Position numbers and translations under genes: made by a program
In this document: in pieces, positions 6,228 to 10,430 of the stretch
Numbering within the stretch: the first letter of the stretch is position 1
Layout of the letters: every line of letters begins with the position of its first letter
Notes under the pieces: model-generated
The model's input: only the letters and a program-made list of their open reading frames with translations
Told to the model about the DNA's origin: nothing
Databases searched by the model: none
NCBI GenBank assembly: GCA_021798135.1
Contig: JAJZYI010000104.1
Coordinates: 1 to 10,430, forward strand
Length of the DNA stretch: 10,430 nucleotides
Reading direction: 5' to 3'
Source: Actinomycetes bacterium
GTDB taxonomy: Bacteria > Actinomycetota > Acidimicrobiia > Acidimicrobiales > UBA8190

Positions 6228-6312
6228 GCACGACAGCGACCCGCGCACGACAGCGACCCGGGCACGACAGCGACCCGCGCACGACAGCGACCCGGGCACG
6301 ACAGCGACCCGG
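6228..6312. repeat. Five perfect tandem copies of a 17-bp unit upstream of rtcB
   Basis: GCACGACAGCGACCCGS is repeated five times without gaps (6228-6244, 6245-6261, 6262-6278, 6279-6295, 6296-6312). The only variation is the last base, in the order C, G, C, G, G, hinting at amplification of a 34-bp double unit. Seventeen is not a multiple of three, so each copy is read in a different frame and any gain or loss of one unit shifts the frame. There are no spacers, so this is not a CRISPR. The near-identity suggests recent or ongoing expansion. Confidence 0.95.
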
Positions 6313-6346
6313 ACGAGGCCGGCGGCAGGCAGGGGCGAGGCGAAGC

Positions 6347-7933
6347 ATGGACAGCGACAGCACCAGGGCCGGCGGCAGCGGCACGCGTGGCAAGGGCGGC
6401 ACGGGCGCGGACGTCCCTGCCGAGCACGGCACGCACGCCAGCACCGCCAGGGGCACGCTCGCCGCGGGCTCCGGTCGGCGCGCTGCCGAGGGCGCGACCG
6501 GCCTGGCTCCGGTCGACCTGGTGCAGGAGACGCCGGTCCGGTGGCGGATCGAGCCGACGGGACCGATGCGGGTGCCCGGGATCGTCTTCGCGTCCCAGGC
6601 ACTGCTCCCCGACGTCGTGTCGGACCGCTCGCTCGTCCAGGTGCAGCACGTGGCGACGCTGCCGGGGATCGTCGAGGCGTCCTACGCCATGCCGGACGTG
6701 CACTGGGGGTACGGCTTCCCCATCGGCGGCGTGGCAGCCACCGACGTCGAGCGCGGCGGCGTCGTGTCGCCCGGGGGCGTCGGCTTCGACATCTCGTGCG
6801 GGGTTCGGCTGCTCACCTCCCCACTGGCCCGCGACGACCTCGACGGCCGCCTGCCCGCGCTCATGGACGAGCTCGACCGGCGGATCCCCCGAGGCCTCGG
6901 TCGCGGGGCCGTCTGGCATCTGGGGACGGAGGACGAGCTGGCGGCGGTGCTGCGCGACGGGTCGCGCTACGCGGTGGCGCGTGGCCACGGGGTCGAGCGC
7001 GACCTCGAGCACTGCGAGGACAGCGGCGCCGTGCCCGACGCGGACGTCGCGGCGGTCAGCGCCCGGGCCCTCCAGCGCGGCATGGCCCAGGTCGGCAGCC
7101 TCGGTTCGGGTAACCACTTCCTGGAGGTGCAGGTGGTCGACCGCGTCGACGACCCCGCCACCGCCGCCGCCATGGGCCTGCACCAGGGGATGGTCTGCGT
7201 GATGGTCCACTGCGGGTCGCGAGGGCTCGGCCACCAGATCTGCTCGGACCACGTCCGCACCATGCTGGCGGCGATGCCCGGGCACGGCATCGCCGTGCCC
7301 GACCCGCAGCTCGCCTGCGCGCCGGTGCACAGCGCCGAGGGGCGCGCGTACCTCGGCGCGATGGCCGCCGCCGCCAACTACGGGCGGGCCAACCGCCAGC
7401 TGCTCACCGCGGCCACTCGCCAGGCGTTCGCCGCCGTGCTGGGGACCGCGGCGCTCGACCTGCTGTACGACGTGTCACACAACCTGGCCAAGCTGGAGCC
7501 GCACCTCGTCGAGGGCGACGCCCGGATGCTGTGCGTCCACCGCAAGGGCGCGACCCGGGCGCTGCCGCCCGGGCACCCGGACCTGCCCGACGACCTGCGA
7601 ACGACGGGCCAGCCCGTGCTGGTGCCGGGCTCCATGGGGACGGCGTCGCACGTGCTCGCCGGCGTCGCCGGCGGCGGGGCGTTCCACTCCACGTGCCACG
7701 GCGCCGGGCGCGCCATGAGCCGCCACGCGGCCGCCCGGCGGATTCGCGGCGGGGAGCTCCGCAGGCAGCTGGCCGACGCAGGGATCGCCGTGCGCGCGCT
7801 GTCGGACCGCGGCCTGGCGGAGGAGGCGCCCTTCTCCTACAAGGACGTCGACGAGGTGGTGGCGACGTGCGAGCGTGCCGGCCTGGCACGCCGGGTGGCA
7901 CGACTGCGCCCCGTCGGCGTGGTCAAGGGCTGA
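6347..7933 (+). CDS. rtcB: RNA-splicing ligase RtcB (tRNA/RNA repair ligase)
   Basis: RtcB is a manganese- and GTP-dependent ligase joining 2',3'-cyclic phosphate or 3'-phosphate RNA ends to 5'-hydroxyl ends through a histidine-GMP intermediate. From ATG 6347 it has 528 residues. The family domain begins near residue 58 (LVQETPVRWRIEPTGPMRVPG). The expected active-site set is present: GVGFDISCGVRL (Asp148, Cys151), GSLGSGNHFLE (Asn256, His257, Glu260), VMVHCGSRGLGHQ (His288), YDVSHNLAK (His378), HRKGATRA, VPGSMGTAS, FHSTCHGAGRAMSR (His451, the guanylylated residue) and a C-terminal VGVVKG with Lys527. Bacterial RtcB is usually near 400-480 residues; here ~55 low-complexity residues precede the domain, or ~110 if translation starts at 6176. 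Divergent archease gives its activator. Its last 97 bases overlap the DUF4193 gene tail to tail. Confidence 0.95.
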   Translation: MDSDSTRAGGSGTRGKGGTGADVPAEHGTHASTARGTLAAGSGRRAAEGATGLAPVDLVQETPVRWRIEPTGPMRVPGIVFASQALLPDVVSDRSLVQVQHVATLPGIVEASYAMPDVHWGYGFPIGGVAATDVERGGVVSPGGVGFDISCGVRLLTSPLARDDLDGRLPALMDELDRRIPRGLGRGAVWHLGTEDELAAVLRDGSRYAVARGHGVERDLEHCEDSGAVPDADVAAVSARALQRGMAQVGSLGSGNHFLEVQVVDRVDDPATAAAMGLHQGMVCVMVHCGSRGLGHQICSDHVRTMLAAMPGHGIAVPDPQLACAPVHSAEGRAYLGAMAAAANYGRANRQLLTAATRQAFAAVLGTAALDLLYDVSHNLAKLEPHLVEGDARMLCVHRKGATRALPPGHPDLPDDLRTTGQPVLVPGSMGTASHVLAGVAGGGAFHSTCHGAGRAMSRHAAARRIRGGELRRQLADAGIAVRALSDRGLAEEAPFSYKDVDEVVATCERAGLARRVARLRPVGVVKG

Positions 7934-8721
7934 GCCGGGCGAGCGGGCCGCGCCGCCGGGGCACCACCGGCATCCGGGCCCCCGCTCGCGACGGCCTGGC
8001 GGACCACGGTGTCGGCACAGTCGGTGCAGAGCAGGCGTTCAGGGTCCGCCAGCTGCGTGCGGGCCTTGACGAGGAAGCACGACCGGCACACGAACTCGTC
8101 GGCGGCCCGCGGCCGCACCAGTTCCTCCTCCTCGTCCTCCTCTTCCTCCTCCTCGGCGCCCCTCGCTCCGGCGTGACGGGCCCCGGCTCCGTCTGCTTCC
8201 TCCTCGGGCTCGGCGCCGTCGCCGCTCAGGCGCTGGCGCAGGATCTCGTCGAGCGTCGCCTCCGCCTCCTCCTGCTCCTCGTCGTCTCGCCGACGCCGTC
8301 TGCGCGACCCGGCCTCGACGGCACCCGGCTCCGCCTCGTCGAGGCCGCCGACCTCGGCACCCGCCCCCCCGGCCTCGCCGCCCTCGGCGTCCCCGGCGTC
8401 CCCGGCGTCCCCGGCGTCCCCGCCGACCTCGGACCCGTCGCCGAGATCCTCGGCCTCACCCAGGTCCTCCTCGACGTCGTCGAGCTCGTCCTCGTCGAGA
8501 CCGTCGTCGAGCTCGTCGTCGTCGAGCTCCTCGTCATCGAGCTCGTCGTCGTCGAAGTCGTCGTCGTCGAAGTCGTCGTCGAGCTCGTCGTCATCGGGGT
8601 CGTCGTCATCGGGGTCGTCGAGCTCGTCCTCGTCGAGCTCGACGCCGGGGCCGAGCCCGTCGTCGTCCAGCTCAGCGCCCCTAGTGGGGGCTCCGCGCCG
8701 CTCACGGGCGTCGTCGGTCAT
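7837..8721 (-). CDS. Enlarged, highly acidic DUF4193-family zinc-ribbon protein
   Basis: The product is 294 residues. The ATG at 8721 follows GAGGAGG by five bases. Residues ~18-91 are almost only Asp, Glu and Leu (repeats such as DDDELDD), followed by GDAGDAGDAGDA, a basic patch (SRRRRRR, ~139-145), EATLDEILRQRLS, and a poly-Glu run. The DUF4193 signature is at ~206-236: ADEFVCRSCFLVKARTQL, then DPERLLCTDC, with four cysteines (212, 215, 232, 235) forming a probable zinc ribbon. Ordinary DUF4193 proteins are ~100 residues, so this one is about three times longer. The last ~30-40 residues, Arg/Ala/Pro-rich, are read antisense to rtcB and may not be conserved. Function of the family is unknown; a nucleic-acid or RNA-polymerase-related role is only speculation. 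Confidence 0.8.
   Translation of the reverse strand: MTDDARERRGAPTRGAELDDDGLGPGVELDEDELDDPDDDDPDDDELDDDFDDDDFDDDELDDEELDDDELDDGLDEDELDDVEEDLGEAEDLGDGSEVGGDAGDAGDAGDAEGGEAGGAGAEVGGLDEAEPGAVEAGSRRRRRRDDEEQEEAEATLDEILRQRLSGDGAEPEEEADGAGARHAGARGAEEEEEEDEEEELVRPRAADEFVCRSCFLVKARTQLADPERLLCTDCADTVVRQAVASGGPDAGGAPAARPARPAQPLTTPTGRSRATRRARPARSHVATTSSTSL
8386..8421. repeat. 9-bp tandem repeat, four copies, inside the DUF4193 gene
   Basis: GGCGTCCCC repeats perfectly four times (8386-8394, 8395-8403, 8404-8412, 8413-8421). On the minus strand it encodes GDAGDAGDAGDA. The length is a multiple of three, so copy changes only lengthen or shorten the linker. Confidence 0.9.
8470..8655. repeat. Trinucleotide-rich acidic tract (TCG/TCC/TCA runs on the plus strand)
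   Basis: This is low-complexity DNA dominated by GTCGTCGTC and GAGCTCGTC motifs. On the minus strand it encodes the Asp/Glu/Leu tract of the DUF4193 protein. Repeated blocks such as GAAGTCGTCGTC are near-identical, so slippage probably built this tract. Confidence 0.75.
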
Positions 8722-8864
8722 CGCGGCCTCCTCGTGACCACAGCGGTTCCAACCATCAGCACTGTTCGTGCGTGCCATCCCGGCGCGCCACCGTCACCCG
8801 CCTCGGCACCGCCCGCCCGGCACCCCCCAACCGTGTCCCGCCTGCCGCGGCCGCCTGCCTTCAT
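8718..8864 (-). CDS. Candidate 48-residue small ORF coupled to the DUF4193 gene
   Basis: An ATG at 8864 follows AGGAGGAGG (8868-8876) by three bases, one of the strongest ribosome binding sites in the window. It opens a 48-codon frame (MKAGGRGRRDTVGGCRAGG...) whose TGA overlaps the ATG of the DUF4193 gene in an ATGA arrangement, typical of translational coupling. The product is Gly/Arg-rich with one short hydrophobic run (TVLMVGTAVV) and matches no family I know. It may be a real small protein or a regulatory leader ORF. It could also be chance in a purine-rich leader: only the signals and the overlap support it. Confidence 0.4.
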   Translation of the reverse strand: MKAGGRGRRDTVGGCRAGGAEAGDGGAPGWHARTVLMVGTAVVTRRPR

Positions 8865-8993
8865 GGTCCTCCTCCTGCACCAGCCGCCGGTGGTCCCGCC
8901 CCTCAGCGGTGCCGCTGCAGGGCCGCTCCCCGAGCGTCGGGCGCCGCCGTCCTGCCGGCCCGGCACCTTCGCCCGACCGGCGTGCGCCGCGCT

Positions 8994-9015
8994 GGCGGCC
9001 GGCCCGGCGGCCGCC
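8994..9015 (-). terminator. Hairpin just after dodecin
   Basis: GGCGGCCG (8994-9001) pairs perfectly with CGGCCGCC (9008-9015) around a six-base loop. It begins seven bases past the dodecin stop on the minus strand. It is an all-GC stem without a T-run, a likely terminator separating dodecin from the next leftward unit. Confidence 0.5.
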
Positions 9016-9021
9016 CGCCTG

Positions 9022-9225
9022 CTACTCGAGCACGAAGGTGACGAGCAGGTTCACCTGGTACTCGACGACGCGGCCCTCGTCGACCCGCACCTGCTGCTCC
9101 TTCACCCATGCCGAGGTGACGCCACGCAGGGTCTGCGTGGCGCGCGCGACGCCGGTGGCGACCGCGTCCTCGAAGCTCTTGGACGACCTGGCCGATAGCT
9201 CGGTGACCCGTGCGACGTCGCTCAT
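9022..9225 (-). CDS. Dodecin, flavin-binding storage protein
   Basis: The product is 67 residues, the standard dodecin size. The ATG at 9225 follows GGAGG with suitable spacing; a longer frame upstream lacks a ribosome binding site. Dodecins form dodecameric hollow spheres that sequester flavin (FMN, riboflavin) or lumichrome, and CoA in some bacteria. The sequence fits along its length: VTELSARSSKSFEDAVATG (helix after the first strand), ARATQTLRGVTSAW with Trp40 as the expected flavin-stacking tryptophan, then VRVDEGRVVEYQVNLLVTFVLE with Gln57 in the flavin-contacting position. It is followed by a hairpin. A 153-base gap separates it from the membrane-protein gene, so it probably has its own promoter, though none is obvious. 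Confidence 0.93.
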   Translation of the reverse strand: MSDVARVTELSARSSKSFEDAVATGVARATQTLRGVTSAWVKEQQVRVDEGRVVEYQVNLLVTFVLE

Positions 9226-9378
9226 GTGCCTGCCTCCTCGGACCGCTCCGTGACACTCAATGCCGCCGGGACCCGGGGAGGAAGGGCCAAAGGTCACTGC
9301 GCGTGGCCAGAGCCCGCGTCACGCCACGTCGGCGCGGCAGTGCGCCAGTGCACGACGACACCTTCCCCCGAGGAGCCG

Positions 9379-10430
9379 TCACCTGCGACCACTCGACGCG
9401 TGGTGTTCGCCACCGTCCGCTGGCCCACCCGCGTCCGGGCCGCCCGGCGGGCCAGCACCCCTGGACCACCGCCCGAGCCCTGCCGCCACCAGGACCACGC
9501 CGAGCACCACCACGGCCAGCGCCGCCGCCGGGCCCCGCACGTACTGGGCCAGCACCCTGCCGAGGAAGATCAGGAACCCGACCATGCCGAGCCCCGCCAG
9601 CACCGGCAGCCGTCGGGCCAGGCCGACGAGCACGGCGCCCGCTGCGGTGGCCATGCCGACCGCACCGCCCACGGCCGCGTGAGCGTCGGAGATGGCGAGG
9701 GCCCCGCCGAGCGCGGCGACGAGCCCGAGGACGGCCGAGATGGCCGCGGGCCGCACCAGGTGGAGGAGGGCGGCGCACGCGAGCCCCGCCCCCGCCGCCC
9801 AGGCGACGGCGCCGGCCTCGGCAGGGGTGAGGTCGAGGCCGGCGACGTCGTGGACGGCGACCGCCGTCACCACCACGCCTGCGACCGTGCTCAAGAAGGG
9901 CAGAGGGCGGTCGCCGTTGCGCCACAGCACGGCGCCCGTTGCCGCCAGCGCCGGTCCCACCGCGAGGGCGGTGACCCCGGCGTCATGGCTCCCGAACGCC
10001 GTCGCGAGCACGCCGGCGACGATGGCGACGCCGCCCGTGCCACCCGTCTGGAGGGCGCTGGCCACGCGGAGCGACGGCGGGTCGCCGCCGCGCGCCACCA
10101 CGCGGGCGGCGCCGAACCCCAGCAGCACCACCGCCATCCCCACGGCGAGGCGCCCGCCGACCGCCAGGTCGTGCCACAGCCGCACCGCCACGACCGACGC
10201 CCCGGCGACGACCAGTGCCATGCCCACGTAGGTGAGCGCCTCCGCCAGCGGCGGCATGCCCTCTCGCCCACCTGCCCGGCCCGCGGCTCGTGGCCCTCGG
10301 CCGGTGGACGCCATCGTCGGGCCGGCCGGTCGCCGCCCGACCCGGGCCGCCGGCCGCCGTGCCGCGCCCGCCTCGAAGCGCCGGATGGCGTCCACCTGGT
10401 CAGCGGAGATGAGCCCTGCGTCCTCCCAGC
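9379..10430 (-). CDS. Polytopic membrane protein, DUF2157-like, 5' end beyond the window
   Basis: The frame is open to the right edge, so the N-terminus is missing. The visible part starts WEDAGLISADQVDAIRRFEAG, the cytoplasmic helical segment typical of DUF2157-type proteins (x-x-GLIS-x-x-Q-x-x-AI-x-x-x-E). An Arg/Pro/Gly-rich linker follows, then about ten hydrophobic helices: EALTYVGMALVVAGASVVAV first, others including GVAIVAGVLATAFG, PFLSTVAGVVVTAVAV and GFLIFLGRVLAQYV, and last AALAVVVLGVVLVAAGL. The C-terminal tail is hydrophilic (Gly/Pro/Asp/His). The internal GTG at 10395 would remove part of the conserved N-terminal motif, so it is unlikely to be the start. Function of such proteins is not established. 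It precedes dodecin on the same strand. Confidence 0.75.
   Translation of the reverse strand, partial: WEDAGLISADQVDAIRRFEAGAARRPAARVGRRPAGPTMASTGRGPRAAGRAGGREGMPPLAEALTYVGMALVVAGASVVAVRLWHDLAVGGRLAVGMAVVLLGFGAARVVARGGDPPSLRVASALQTGGTGGVAIVAGVLATAFGSHDAGVTALAVGPALAATGAVLWRNGDRPLPFLSTVAGVVVTAVAVHDVAGLDLTPAEAGAVAWAAGAGLACAALLHLVRPAAISAVLGLVAALGGALAISDAHAAVGGAVGMATAAGAVLVGLARRLPVLAGLGMVGFLIFLGRVLAQYVRGPAAALAVVVLGVVLVAAGLGRWSRGAGPPGGPDAGGPADGGEHHASSGRR

Noticed and set aside
6228..6312. Possible CRISPR array
   Set aside because: The 17-bp units abut directly without spacers, and no cas genes are seen; this is a simple tandem repeat.
5763..6602. 279-codon minus-strand frame beginning near 6602
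   Set aside because: It is antisense to the rtcB N-terminus and repeats, ends inside archease in another frame, and has an Arg/Pro-rich shadow composition.
4771..7113. 780-codon plus-strand open frame
   Set aside because: It overlaps the CMD-like and archease genes antisense and rtcB in a wrong frame; the residues are Arg/Gly/Pro-biased with no domain.

Overview
The window is very GC-rich (clearly above 70% by eye). Codons end almost always in G or C, there are GTG starts, and terminator-like hairpins lack a T-run. Together with a DUF4193 protein, a dodecin and an actinobacterial-type carboxymuconolactone-decarboxylase-like protein, this points to a high-GC actinobacterium (Actinomycetota). 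Acidimicrobiia or a related deep class is a guess, not a result. Most genes lie on the minus strand; rtcB is the only convincing plus-strand gene.

Left part (1-617): the start of a ribbon-helix-helix antitoxin-like gene runs off the left edge. A perfect palindrome covers its probable -10 box and start codon. About 170 bases further in is an isolated 3' half of a tRNA-Lys gene, with no 5' half; it looks like an integration (att) scar or a tRNA remnant. No gene is recognisable in the following ~320 bases.

Middle left (618-4852): four minus-strand genes encode mostly exported or envelope proteins. They are a lipoprotein with a cellulase-like TIM-barrel glycoside hydrolase domain, a small secreted four-cysteine protein, a membrane-anchored protein resembling the LppX/LprAFG (LolA-like) group, and an SRPBCC-type protein directly upstream of it. 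Strong hairpins separate the transcription units.

Middle right (4852-7933): a carboxymuconolactone-decarboxylase-like protein comes first. It is followed by an RNA-repair pair, archease (minus) and the RNA ligase RtcB (plus), arranged head to head. Archease activates RtcB guanylylation, so the two belong together functionally. The ~490 bases between them hold three unrelated tandem-repeat arrays: a degenerate 21-bp array, a 27-bp-period hairpin pair and five copies of a 17-bp unit. The 17-bp array may lie inside the rtcB reading frame if an upstream start with a better ribosome binding site is used. This is the most unusual part of the window.

Right part (7837-10430): an enlarged, extremely acidic DUF4193 zinc-ribbon protein overlaps the 3' end of rtcB tail to tail. 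It is preceded by a possible 48-codon coupled small ORF. Then come dodecin and a polytopic DUF2157-like membrane protein cut by the right edge.
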